A DNA stretch of 64,000 nt from Neofusicoccum parvum (lineage: Eukaryota > Ascomycota > Dothideomycetes > Botryosphaeriales > Botryosphaeriaceae): contig CP087209.1 of the NCBI GenBank assembly GCA_020912385.1, positions 806,001 to 870,000 of the forward strand, written 5' to 3'. Of this stretch, positions 1-11,335 are shown piece by piece. The notes under the pieces were generated by a model, which was not told the origin of the DNA, searched no databases, and saw nothing but the letters and a program-made list of their open reading frames with translations. Numbering within the stretch: the stretch's first letter is position 1; every line of letters starts with the position of its first letter. Made by a program: the position numbers and the translations under genes.

Positions 1-114
1 AATGTCGTCCAGTGAGTGGCCAACCATCATGTTGGGACCCATCTCATCCTGGCCCATCACGCCCATCATATTGTCCCCGGAATCGGGCTGATCGATCGGG
101 TAGTACCCGTTCAT
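1..114 (-). CDS. 5' end of an unidentified protein, clipped by the window edge
   Basis: Reading the minus strand from the ATG at 114 down to base 1 gives 38 codons without a stop. The peptide begins MNGYYPIDQPDSGDN and is rich in Met, Gly and Asp, ending HSLDDI at the edge. This looks like the disordered start of a regulatory protein rather than a chance frame: acidic residues alternate with Met-Met-Gly and there is no frame interruption. The gene is divergent from the ribosomal protein gene at 496, which leaves about 380 bp for a shared upstream region. I do not recognise the family, and the fragment is too short for a function. Confidence 0.5.
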   Translation of the reverse strand, partial: MNGYYPIDQPDSGDNMMGVMGQDEMGPNMMVGHSLDDI

Positions 115-495
115 GGCGAGGGATGGCGTTCGGATCGAAGAGCTAGGATTCGAACGACCGAGGATCGATGGAGATCACCCGCTATTCGTGTGGTCGGCGC
201 GGGCTGCGCGGCGGCATGAAGGGTCGGTGCGGCCCGGTCGGGCTCTGAGGATGGCTATCGAGGCTTGCGGGCGTACACCGGGGTGCAACGTCGCTGCGAG
301 GGAGGTTTCCTGCGTCGGCGGGGCGGAGGGTTGCAGAGTTATCTCATCAGCGTGCAGCGCGGAGGTCGGGCGCGAGTGGGCGCTGGAGCACGGGATGCAC
401 TAGCGAGCCGAAGCGGTTTAGGCGGGCTGTGCCGTGCGAAGAGTATCGAAGCAGAAGGTCTGCGCGAAACACCCCAAGACGACACCACCACCGCA
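115..495. other. Divergent intergenic region
   Basis: This 381-bp stretch lies between two divergent starts, the clipped gene at 114 and the ribosomal protein gene at 496. It is GC-rich and I see no clear TATA box. The open frames crossing it are short and compositionally featureless. Confidence 0.5.
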
Positions 496-1755
496 ATGAT
501 TGTCCGGCGATTGGCTGCGCGTCAAGGTAAGCCCCAGTACCTCTGCTGTTGCTGCATGCTCACCGCCTGTGTCCCGCCCAGGCCGCAGCGCCCTAGCCCA
601 CGCCCACGCCCACGCACACGAGGCAAGAGCGCCTGCCCGGCAATGGCGCCGCTTCCTCGCCTCCGAGGTCGATGTTCTTGAGCGCAGCGCCGAGAACTCG
701 CTGAAGGAGACGCGTTCCGTCGAGGCTGCGCTCAACAGCTCCACGCCGCAGCCCGTGCCCTCGTTCAACCCAGAGGCCGCGCGCCAGGCCGCTCTCACCG
801 ATCCCACCGTCGCCGAGAACTGGCAAGCCAGGAAGCACTTGCGTATGACGAACCCGGCTCTCCTCCATCTCGCGCACACAATTGACAGCGGGGCTTTCAG
901 AACACATCACCAGCAACGTGGGCTCTGCCGTCGAGCCGCACTACCAGCCGCACACGCTGCTCACGAACCCGCCTCGGCCGCAGGACGTCACGCTCGAGCT
1001 GCTCCTCGCCTCGCAAGCCCACCTTGGCCACTCGACCTCGGTCTGGAACCCCGCTAATGCACGCTACATCTTCGGCATCAGAGAAGACATCCATATCATT
1101 TCGCTGGATGTGACGGCAGCGCATCTGCGGCGAGCTGCGAAGGTGGTGACGGAGGTCTGCAGAAGAGGCGGCCTCGTCCTGTTTGTGGGGACAAGAGATG
1201 ACCAAGAAAGGAGCGTTGTCAAGGCTGCACAGCTTGCCAAGGGATGCCATCTGTTCGAGCGTTGGATTCCGGGCAGCATCACCAACGGCCAGCAGATCCT
1301 CGGCAACTGCGGGATGAAGGTGGTCGACGAGCTGGACCGAGAGCTTCCCGAGTTCCAGGACCAACTTGCTGACCGGTCGGTGCTGAAGCCCGACCTTGTC
1401 GTTTGCTTGAACCCGCTGGAGAACTACGTGCTCCTGCACGAGTGCGGTCTCAATCACATTCCCACCATCGGCATCATCGACACAGACGCAGACCCCACTT
1501 GGGTCACGTACCCGATCCCGGCAAACGATGACAGGTAAGCTTCCATGTCGGCAGACGGCTGGGCTTCGAGGCTAATTTGTATGCTACAGCCTGCGGTGCA
1601 CCAATGTTATCGCTGGCGTGCTAGGAAGAGCGGGTGAGGAAGGTCAGAGACAGCGGCTGGAGGCAGCCCGCAATGGAATTGTGACATACAAGTCACGCGT
1701 GCAGTTTGAGCGGCCCGAGACGAAGACGGCCAGCAGTGAGAAGAAAGCGGGCTGA
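496..1755 (+). CDS. MRP4: Mitochondrial small-subunit ribosomal protein uS2m (MRP4), with an apparent frameshift
   Basis: The product is the mitochondrial S2 protein of the small ribosomal subunit. Exon 1 (496-526) encodes a basic start, MIVRRLAARQ, typical of a mitochondrial presequence. Intron 1 is 527-581 and intron 2 is 1535-1589, with a GCTAAT branch point. The S2 core is clear: LLLASQAHLGHSTSVWNPAN, then an IFGIR strand, a LFVGTR block, WIPGSITNGQ and a PTIGIIDTDADP segment near the end. The frame changes at a run of four G at 890-893. Dropping one G joins TNPALLHLAH upstream to LSEHITSNVGS downstream, as expected for the family. An alternative 58-nt intron at 843-900 (GTATGA...TTTCAG) would also restore frame but would remove the conserved-looking TNPALL segment. 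A sequencing or assembly error in the homopolymer is my preferred reading. Confidence 0.88.
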
Positions 1756-2451
1756 CTCGAGAAGCCTGCAGTGAGGCCGGGAGACCTCTCGTCTCAGGAG
1801 GGGTTGTCGGGACATGAGGCCATATAGAGGAGTTCCTGTACAAAAATTGTACGATAATGAAAGCTGGGCCGCCTGGATCAGAAGTGCGGGACAGAAACAC
1901 GGGCCGCAGCTACGAGATCGGCCAGGAAAATACCTTCGGCGGCCGCTGGAGGTTGAAGCCCCGTCCGGATGCAAGTGTGCATATGCAGAGAGGCCAGACC
2001 CGTCCAGATGCAGGCGTCAGCTGGCCATGTGTGAGCTTGTTGCAGTGCTGCCCGAATCGGCCTCGCAGACACTCGCCTCGGCGTCGGCTGAAATAACGAG
2101 AGCACGGCCTGGCGAGAGGTGCGGCGGTGCATGGTGGAGCACGCTGAGTCTGGTCGAATTGCGCCCGGCCATATCAGCCATTCCCGAGAGTTGGCAGTCG
2201 CTAGCGCGGGCCAAGCGACGGCGGCGAATCAAGCACGCCATCTCCCAAAACAACAAAACGCCGATCGCGGAAGCGCACCGCTGCTGCACGCCGTGCCCGC
2301 TGAGGAGCCCACCCAAACCTTGATCCTCCCGCCCGCCGAAATCAGCAGCCCTTCACTGGACCGTCGAGAGCGGACCCTGAGCGCCGCCTTTCTTTTGCAT
2401 CCAGCCTGCCGGGACTGCTGAGCTGCGTCGCCTGTGACTCGCCCGATCGCA
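1756..2451. other. Gene-free interval
   Basis: This is about 700 bp between two same-strand genes. It should hold the MRP4 3' UTR and the carrier promoter. The open frames on both strands are short and lack protein-like composition. I see no RNA gene or repeat. Confidence 0.45.
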
Positions 2452-3834
2452 ATGGGTGTCGAGAAAGAGTTGGAGGAGACCGGCGGCCTCGCCAGGACCG
2501 TGAAGGACCTCTTCGCCGGCGCCGCCGGCGGCATTGCTCAGGTGCTGCTGGGTAAGACCATCCCATCATGCCTCTACTTATCCTGTTTCCGCGTCTTTCT
2601 TCGTGCGCGTCAGGCCCGCTGCATGTTTTTTTTCTCTCCTCGCGCTTTCACCGTCTCATACTTTTTCATGCTCCGCATCTTATATCGATTGCGATTGCGA
2701 CTTCGTTTTGACCACTGCGCTCTAGATCACTGCTAACCTGGACTGTCTGGCAGGTCAACCATTCGGTATGTTGGCATGCAAATTTTCACCGCCGCCGTCC
2801 GGGGCTTCAGACTGACTTGAGACGAAAGACATCGTCAAGGTCCGCCTCCAGACGTCGACGGACTACTCCGGTGCTCTGGACTGCGGCACCAAGATCTGGA
2901 AGAATGAGGGTCCCCTCGCATTTTACAAGGGCACCTTGACGCCTCTCATTGGCATTGGCGCTTGCGTGAGTCACCCATCACAATGACATCGTCCCTGCAG
3001 CATCGTCCTTCGTCCTCCCCCACAGATCTCTCCAACATTTGCGTTCTTCATGACAGCCCACGAAATGTCGGTTCTGCTCACGCCAATGCCAGGTCTCCAT
3101 CCAATTCGGCGCCTTCCACTACGCCCGCCGGGTCTTTGAAGCCCAGAACCAGGCCAAGGGTCCGTTAGCCAAGCCGGACCTCTCGTACGGCCAGTACTAC
3201 GCCGCCGGTGCCTTCGCTGGTATCGCCAACTCCGTCATCTCTGGCCCGATCGAGCACGTGCGTATCCGGCTGCAGACGCAACCGCACGGCGCCGGGAGGC
3301 TGTACTCGGGGCCGCTCGACTGCGTGCGCAAGCTGTCGGCGCACGAGGGCGTGCTCAAGGGGCTCTACCGCGGCGAGGCGGTGACGATCCTGCGTGAGGC
3401 GCAGGCGTACGGCGTGTGGTTCCTGACGTTCGAGCTCCTGATGAACCTGGATGCGCAGCGCAACAAGATCGAGCGCAGGGACATCTCCACCCCCAAGGTC
3501 GCGCTGTACGGCGGTCTCGCCGGCGAGGCCCTCTGGCTCTCCAGCTACCCCTTCGACGTCGTCAAGAGCAAGATGCAGAGCGACGGCTTTGGCGCCGAAC
3601 AGCGCTTCAAGAGCATGAGGGACTGTTTCGCCAAGACCTGGGCCCAGGAGGGTATGGGTGGCTTCTGGAAGGGTATCGGTCCGACGCTATTCAGGGCCAT
3701 GCCCGTCAGTGCCGGCACTTTTGCTGTGTAAGTGGTCTTCCTCGGTCTTGTTTCCATTCCTAGGAGGGCTATGAGTGCTTTTTGCTGACTGAAATACCCG
3801 CAGTGTCGAGATGACAATGCGTCTTCTCAACTAG
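2452..3834 (+). CDS. YMC1: Mitochondrial carrier family protein, YMC1/YMC2 type
   Basis: This is an inner-membrane solute carrier of about 304 residues with three repeats of roughly 100 residues. The carrier signatures P-x-[DE]-x-x-[KR] are visible in all three: QPFDIVKVRLQT, GPIEHVRIRLQT and YPFDVVKSKMQ. The first repeat, with VKDLFAGAAGGIAQVLLGQP and FYKGTLTPLIGIGACVS, is closest to yeast Ymc1/Ymc2, which are linked to amino-acid (glutamate/glycine) metabolism. Substrate assignment is inference from family. The exons are 2452-2551, 2754-2765, 2829-2965, 3093-3727 and 3804-3834, with branch points GCTAAC (near 2732) and ACTGAC (2811). Exon 2 is only 12 nt and encodes the essential QPF of the first signature. 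The length is usual for the family. Confidence 0.9.
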
Positions 3835-6800
3835 GTGGAATGAATTGCAGTTCACCCTTTCTTTACCTTTGGACAAATTTTTGCTGTGATAGAGGAATAC
3901 CCAGATTCTGTGCATCGGCTCCGCAGCCGCTCCATGTCCAACGACTCACCTTTTGTTTTCTTCAGTGAAAGTACATCAACTAATGAGACAGAGCATCGAA
4001 AGCCCCCGTTGCATAAGGTGCTCTTACCATCAGGTTGCTGCGTGTTGAAAGATTTCCGAGCATAAATAGCACCAAAAACGCCCATCCATTTTTCTGAAAG
4101 TCCTGCGTAGCCACTGCTAGTAGGGAGATGTGGTTATTGGGAGATCTCTTCAAGAAGTGGAGTAGGAACTTCTCTGGGTAGAGGTGTGTGGCTAATGAAG
4201 CTATACACGTTGCATGAGCAAATTTGGGCCATCAATGGAGGGGTCATGTTTCGAAGAGAGATCTCATGGTCCAACAAGCGAAAGAGAAAATGCTTTATTT
4301 GCATTGTGTCACGCCGACTGAACAATTGAGACCTATGGAAGCAAACAAGCCTCTCACGAAGGACGGCCAAACAACGCTGTCGCAGGACCAAAACGGAAAA
4401 AAGCACAGTAACGCGGCCTCTCCTCGCTCTATAGCTATACGGCACTCCTGCAGCGTTCTTGCAAGGACGACACCCGAAAAGATAAGGAAGTAGTCTACTA
4501 ACGTGTTCAGTCATAAGCACACTTTCCAAAGGCTCATCATGCCGAAATCGTTGGGGTTCGTCAGAAGTGCGATTCTACTGACTGCGAAAACAGTCCGCCC
4601 ATCTATCAGGGAGATTCAAGAACCACGAAGTGCAAAGTAACCCATCCTCTCCGGATGACAACGGTTGGCGAGGTGATTGGCGATATGCCAGAGCCAAAAC
4701 ACAAGACAATAGAAATAGAGTCTTAGTTGAGTATCACGATCATGTTGATCTTCTCTACAGCAAACGCCTTTCCCGAAAGACGGATGGCGTGGAGGCGTTG
4801 CGATGGTTTCCTAAATAACCGTGCTATTGAGAAGAACATAAGGTCTCACTCGCTCAAGCTGCTTGGTGCTATTTGACGTCAGAAGACTGTTACTGCACAC
4901 AGACGGGGCATCCATTCCACCAGGCGCCATCTGCAGCCGTCCACGCGCAAAGGAGGCACCGCCCCGGTCACCATAAGCTCTCGCTCCACCTGACCATTTG
5001 GGCGACGTGCGAGTCGCACCCGCCGAAACTCCTTTCCTTTCCACCCTATTTATATTTCAATCTCTATCACGACTTCTCCGCCACTCCTCGAACGGCCCCG
5101 ATGCAGGAGAGCCAGGAACAAAAATGCAAGAGACGATATCGTTACTCCGCAATTATCCCATTTTCGGTTCATCACACCCTGCCGCCACCGTGCTCCGGAT
5201 TCGCCCCAGCCGAGCGGTTCTTGGGGAATGCCTTCGGAGAAATAGGGTGGCGGCTAAGACTGGGAGCAACAGGCAGGAAGTGCACACAAGCTCAAAGCCA
5301 GTTCCAAAGCCAGAGGTTGGTTTGAGGAATAGTTATTGAAGGCATTGGCTGTGGGCTGTGACGTGTTCGTCCTCGGGGGGTAAACGCTCTCCCACTGCGC
5401 ACAAAGCCACGGCCTCCGACACCCACACTGTGTACCGGGGAAAGGAAAATAGCGGTGAAGGGAGAGATGCTCCAACCGCCAAGCAGTGTGAAGCGAGTGA
5501 AGTGCCTGCTCTGATACCTGTATGGGGTAATGAGCACCCATCTGGATGCAGGAGAGCTTTGGTTCACGTTGCTCAAGCCATCCGGAAGAATTCTTTGACC
5601 CCCCCTCCCATCGGCAAGCTTTAGCTGAATTGAAACCGTCTGCTCCCTTTGTGATACATCTTCTAGGCGTTTCATGTGAGAGGTGGGGCGAAAGGAGCAG
5701 GTAGTGACGGTGGCAAATGTAGGTCCAGAGACCCAGATATTACAAATGATTTGTAACTCGTTGACGGATGTCTGGTTCTGAACCGCATTTCCAAAGCACA
5801 GCAGTCTCGCCAATATTTTCCAGCCAATTACAGCACAAAGTTTCCCATGCAGCTAATGTATGGACAACGCCCAATCGCATTCTTCCAAAGCCACCCCGCC
5901 CCCAAAAACAGGTGGGTTGAAGTTGGGGAGCTTCACTCACCTTTCGCAACGAGGTCGGGATTGATTGAGTAGTTATTACGATACGAGATTATACTGAACT
6001 CGAAGCTCAGGATACTTGCGAGGTGTCGGTACTCCGACGGAACTGAGTTCTCTCAACAACAGGTGTTTCTTAAACCGCACTCAACTCACTTGCCGGTCGC
6101 TGTGTGGCAACCATCGGTCACTCGCGCTCGCTCCTCCAACAGGCCGTTATCTCCGTCCGGTTGTGTTGTCACACAGCCACAACGACAAGCGAACACATAC
6201 TCCCTGCCAAGGTCGGCTGGGGTTTCGTGAGGGGAAAGAGCCCGAGGGCAGGCCCCGACGTGCTGGGACGACGGAAGCGCGTAGGGCTCCATCGGCGCGC
6301 TCGGGAACGCTTCGCTCCGAGTGGGCAGATGGATTGCACCCAATAGCGGAGAAGAGTGTACGTTGCCGTGCTCTTGGGGGTGGTGGTGCTGCAGTTTGTT
6401 TCTCGGCGTGGCTCAGGGCTAGTGGATGGTGTGGGCTTGGCACCCTGGCCCTTTTGCCACCTCCTCTCAAGGCGGTTGGTCTACAGCACAGGGGCGGCGA
6501 TTTTTGAATGCAATTTGGTTCGAGGAGGACAGGTAGGTCGCATTCGTCACGCTTTCGGATGATCCCAAAGTTGAATGCCGTGACAGAAGCTTTTCCACGT
6601 TCCTGAGTACCTCTGACTTACTTGAAAGGAGGATAGTATGTTCGGAGTTGAAAGAATGAGACATCATCGAAAGAGAAATTCGAGAGACGCATGTTGCATC
6701 TCCGAATACTGTGGCGCGTGGCTGCTGTACGGCGCGAACATGATGCACGACATTCATGACAGTGAAACATTCGGATGTGTTGATGGATCTGGACGATAAA

Positions 6801-9800
6801 CGGACACTGAGAGCGCCTATGAAATGATGAGCATCTTTCGGAAGCCCGTGACTCTCGGCTTTGAGATTTAGATTGAGGAGCTGCATGGTCTAGCTGGGTC
6901 ACTCTCGTGCCAGTTGCCACTGTGTAATGTTGGCTCTGGCTCCATCTGGCCGTGTTTCAGCCGGTATCCATCAGTTCCTGACCAGAAGTGCACGCAACAG
7001 TTTCGAGGTCGCGAATGGCAAGATGAAGGACCAGCAAAAGCTAGTAGAACCTGGGAAACGGTAGGAAAAGAAACGGAGTATGGAGAATTTCTTGCATGAT
7101 CGTGCATGCTTGCGCGCATGGGTTAGTTACTACTAGCGGGCCGTTCGTATTGCGGTGGAGTCAGATCTAGATAGCGCAGAAAACGTGCAAGCCCGGCACA
7201 CCCTCGCGGAGCCCGGCAATTTGGTGCTGCTGTGCTCGCACTGCTAACCCTCGCCGGCAAAAAGGGGAGCCCGGGACGGCGGCAAAAGGCGCACTTTCCA
7301 GGGATTCCAGATGCACAAGCAAGGGCATTACACGCGGGAGTGAGCACAGAGGGGTGCTGGGGCGGGGCGCGGCCTGTCCCTTGCTGAGCAGGCTGGGAGG
7401 TTGAGATAACCATGGCATGGGTCTGAGGATCAGCCCCAGCCGCAAGAGTGCTGCCTCGGCTGCCCGTCCATTGGGTAACGTCGGCACTCCTGAAGACAGA
7501 CGGCAGGCTCAGATTGGCCCAGCAGCAGCGGAGCCACCTGCGACTTCTACGTAGTACGTACTCACGGTTCCCGGCGTTGAGAGAGCCTAAAAGGCTCGGC
7601 CGCGACCGGAGGACTGATGCTTTGCAGGTGCTCAGTCTCGGATGAAGTAGACAGAGGCACGGCGCAGCAAAGCGTCCACAAGCAGAGGATCCGGTCATCA
7701 AGCGTGATTTGCTAGAGCCGCTAGCGGCGTTACCCGTCCGCGGACGTTGCAGGATGGTAGAATGACGGAGAAAGGGGCTCGCGTCCGGGGAGATGGCATT
7801 CTGACCGGCAAGTGATGGAGTGTCTGGAGTGTAAAGCCGTCCCAGCTGGCAGGGTCTGGCACACACGGGTGTCGCGCTCGTGTCCGCAGGCACATGGTGG
7901 GGTGGGAAATGCGATGCTCCAGCGGCCGGAAAGCTCAGGGAGACCTGGTGGGGGAGGCGCAGGCCACGACAGGGCGGCGGAGGGCCGACGCGCAGCCCGC
8001 CACGGCGCAGGAGGAAACCATACGTCACAGCGACGCAGAGCCACGTGAGCCGCGCCGCGACCCCGGGCGACCTGAGGGCGAGGGTGAGGGTGAGGGTGCT
8101 GCGCAATGCAGCGGCCGTCATTTGTCACGCCGTCGACCTGGGCCGCGACGGCGCTGGCCGACGGCTGGCGACACACGGAGAAGTCGAGCAGCGCAGGCGT
8201 GTATGAAGGGCTGGAGCGAGTGACGTACCAGTACCTCTTGCTCTGTCCACAGCCGCCAGCGCGCCTCTGCCAATGCCCAGCCTGGTGTTTCACGGGGCCC
8301 AGGCCTGAGGCTGGCGCCAGAGCCTCCGCCATGACGGAAGGTGTTCAGTAGCGGGCACGTCGGGGCGTGGTCAACTGCCGGGCCTGCGAGGCGGACGGGA
8401 TCGTGGCGTGTTCCACAGGCCATGTGGGCTAATGGGAGGGCGAGGATGGCCGTACGCGCGAGGACGGCGAGCGACGGCCGCCCAGATCGCGATCGCAGGG
8501 CAGATAGAGTTCTCGCGTATCTGGCGGGCTCCTGTTGCGGCAGGCCGCGCGCCGATCGGGGCTGCCGTCGAGGCGCGACACGCCAATGGGACAGTGCTGT
8601 CGCGCGGTGGCCAGGCGGGCGGGGGGCAGCGCCAGAGCCTGCGCCAGCGCGAGAGCCCAGGTGGCCCGCCGCCCACGCTGCCGGGCTCTGATGGCGATGG
8701 CGACGGCGGCGGCGACAGGGTCTGCAGCGTCCAGCAACAGCGCCGGCCGCGCCTGGCCCCATCTGGCAGCGGCGGCTTCTGGAAGTTGGGGATCCGCGCC
8801 GCCTGCTCGAGCGGCGGTGCTGCCGCCAGCGGGCCCGCGTCTCGCAGCCAGCAGCCAGCGCCGCCGCTCGCCAATCGCGCATCCCCATGCCGCACGGGGC
8901 ACGCGATCTGAGCGGGACGGCGGCCTCGATCGCGCGGGCTGGCGCTGGGGCTGCGGGCTGCGGTGCGGGCTGCAGGCGAGCGGCAAGCGGATTCGCGGGC
9001 TGGCGCTGCCCAGCCGCCTCTGCCCCGTCGCCGTCGCTCTCGCTGCCTCGCGGCCTCGCCATCGCGGCCTCGCTGCCTCTGCTGCCCGTCCGACGTTGTC
9101 TGCTAGCGCTGGCGCCGCTATCGACGCGTTACCGCACGCCCGCACCGCCTTATGTGCCCGCCGCCCTCGCCCTCGCCCGCGCCCTCGCCCGCACCCTCGC
9201 CCTCGCCCTCGCCCTCGTCCTCGCTGCGTGCTCCTGCTCTGCTCTGCTCCTCTCCCGCCGCCTGCTAGCTCCCGCAAGCCCGGCGTTGCCGCGCCCTGGC
9301 TGCCACACCGGCCCACCGCCCGGCGTTGTCGCTGCCCCGGCCAGCTCCAGCTCCAGCTCCGCACGCGCACTGCCCAAGCTCTTCCGCCGGACAGCGCCAC
9401 CCACTTAACTCCGCCCGCCCCGATTGCCAGCGCCTCCGCGCCCATCGTACAAGACGCTGTCCCGCGCTCGATCGCTGCCAGCCCACAGCCCCTGCTATTG
9501 CCTGCTCCCATCGAATTTCCAGAAACGCTCCCGCACCGCCCGCCCGTCCAATTAATAAGAGCCCAGCTCCAGCCTGCGCAGGCCCTCCTGTACCTCCGAC
9601 CGTCCCATTCCGCTTTTTGCTTTTTGCGCCGTTTGATCTGGGTCGGCCCAACCGCAGCCCGCCAGAGACTCCCACACGCCTTCATTGGGGTGTCGCCCCC
9701 GCTCCCCCTGCCACAACCGCTTTGCCGCTCGATCTCTCCGCGTGGGAGCACCTGGGTTCGATATCAGTCGTTCCTTGACGCTCAATTCCTCACTTCTCGA

Positions 9801-9911
9801 CCCAAACCCCTCCCAACTCTCCACCCGCCTGCCGCCGGCGCCGCGCCGCTCTTCATCTCTCCGAGTCGTCGTTGGAGCTTGTTGGAACCCAACCCCCCTG
9901 CACCGCTTACC
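3835..9911. other. Long gene-free interval
   Basis: There is no convincing gene in about 6.1 kb. The proximal part (3.8-7.1 kb) has ordinary base composition and only short frames. From about 7.1 kb the sequence becomes very GC-rich and many overlapping frames of 150-490 codons stay open on both strands. Their peptides are dominated by Ala, Arg, Pro and Gly and show no domain or splice logic, so I treat them as composition artefacts. The last kilobase, rich in C and T, is probably promoter and 5' UTR of the gene at 9912. Confidence 0.5.
9163..9224 (+). repeat. Hexanucleotide simple repeat, (CCCTCG)n
   Basis: Imperfect tandem copies of CCCTCG or CCCGCG run for about 60 bp, some 700 bp upstream of the start at 9912. 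A shorter GAGGGT/GAGGGC run at about 8077-8098 is the same kind of sequence in the opposite orientation. Confidence 0.8.
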
Positions 9912-11335
9912 ATGCCGCCGGTTCGCACTCTTTCCACGGCGAAGCCCGTGAAGACGGAGCGAACTCACGAGGAGAACCAAGAGAGGTCGGTTCCTCGCCA
10001 TGCCTGAATGCGCACCCTGATTGCTAACCCCCCTTCAGAGCATACATTGCTGCGTCACGGCGAAGCGACCGTAGCCTCGAGGCTCGCATAGAGTCTGCGC
10101 GGAGAGCTTCGGAGATTCACAAAAAGCGCACGGGGCGCGCATTACGTGTTACTGAGCAAGACGTGGTGAACGAGGAGATGTATGAAGAGGAGGATGACGA
10201 CCTTCCTGCTCAGTACCGCCGGCTCACCGCCCACCTGCAGACCAACTCAGCCGATTTCAACCGCAAGCTACATGCCTATCTCGCGACCCACCAAGCCGGC
10301 CGCCAGGCTCTGTACGACCAGACGTTTATGGGTGGCTTTGGGAACACCTATCCGAACGCTCCCCATTTTGCACCTCAAATGATGATGCACCAGCCACCGT
10401 ACCAGCAGCAGATGTTGCCTCCGCAGATGATTCATCGGTCCCCCCAGTCGTTCCGTCAGGCCCCGTACCCGTCACCCCAGCCGCAGCAGAAGCCCCTTGA
10501 GCATCAGAGGTCGCAGTCTTTTGCCGCGCCGCAAGACTTCAGCTACCCGCAGTCTGCCGGCCCGTCTTCAAGCCGCACAGATTCACTCAAGCCTGAGGAA
10601 CAGCAGCGTCGCATGTCCCTTCCTGCCCAGTCTGTGCGGTCGCCGTCAATGTCACCAACAGCAACACGTCCGCTGAATCCCCAGGGTAATCCGCCACAGG
10701 CCGAAGCTCATAAAGACTCTGCGCAGTCCTCGCCGGTGGGCTACGAGAATCCCAATTCGCCTTACACATCAACAACAACAGCATCAACGTCCCAGTCTAT
10801 GCATGCGCCGTTTACTTTCAACCCGAACTTTGGTTTTAATTTCGATCCGAACTCGCCGAACATGAGCTACAGCCCTTTCTCCATGGCGCTTCCAACAGAG
10901 ACTCAGCAGATGCTCGGCTCGACATTGGACCCGAACGATCCGCAGACTGCCATGTTCATGGCAAACAGCGATATGGTCCCTCAGCCGTTCTACCAGTACA
11001 ACCCCAACCTGTCTGGCAAGTCGCGCCTTCAACAAGCGTCCTCACAAGGCATGAATCAGACTCTCGCCCCTTCGAGCGTACCAATGATGGACATCAACCC
11101 TGCGAACTTGAGCTACACCAGCAACACCGCTTCTCATCCAACGGCATCTGACGGTATGTCGACATCATTCAACCGTGGTTTTGGATTCGACGGAAGCTTT
11201 CAGGATTCCACCAAGGGTACGGGCATGTCACGCCAGAACAGCCAACAAGGCAGCACAGGTCTTATCACACCCGGAAATGAGTGGGCCAAATTTATCGATG
11301 GTGCTATGTTTGAAGAGATGCCATCATCTCAATAA
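9912..11335 (+). CDS. Conserved filamentous-ascomycete protein of unknown function, basic N-terminus and Gln/Pro-rich body
   Basis: Exon 1 is 9912-9985 and exon 2 is 10039-11335. The 53-nt intron has a TTGCTAACC branch point and restores frame through an Arg codon. The protein is about 456 residues. Residues 25-60 are strongly basic (RAYIAASRRSDRSLEARIES, then RASEIHKKRTGR), followed by an acidic patch EEMYEEEDDD and a helical stretch with YRRLTAHLQTNSADFNRKLH. The rest is low-complexity: Gln/Pro/Met-rich, then Ser/Asn/Thr-rich. The basic block followed by disorder resembles a nuclear regulator, and AASRR recalls a bZIP basic region, but no leucine zipper follows. From memory, the N-terminal block is widely conserved in Pezizomycotina without an assigned function. 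The start is the only ATG before the conserved block in frame. Confidence 0.82.

Noticed and set aside
142..152. GGATTCGAAC, resembling a reversed tRNA B box
   Set aside because: No T-arm stem, A box or acceptor stem can be folded around it.
843..900. 58-nt intron in the MRP4 gene
   Set aside because: Splice signals and phase fit, but it would remove a TNPALL-type segment that I expect to be conserved; kept only as the alternative to a 1-nt error.
7123..8121. 332-codon minus-strand frame
   Set aside because: No motif, unrealistic composition and overlap with equally long frames on the other strand.
8429..9751. 440-codon minus-strand frame
   Set aside because: Low-complexity Gly/Arg sequence caused by the (CCCTCG)n-type repeat and high GC; no domain.
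9748..9760. GGTTCGATATC, close to a tRNA B box
   Set aside because: Flanking sequence does not form a cloverleaf and there is no A box at the right distance.
8535..10007. 490-codon plus-strand frame
   Set aside because: Ala/Arg/Pro-rich translation in GC-rich DNA with other long frames open on both strands; only its last 32 codons are real, as exon 1 of the gene starting at 9912.
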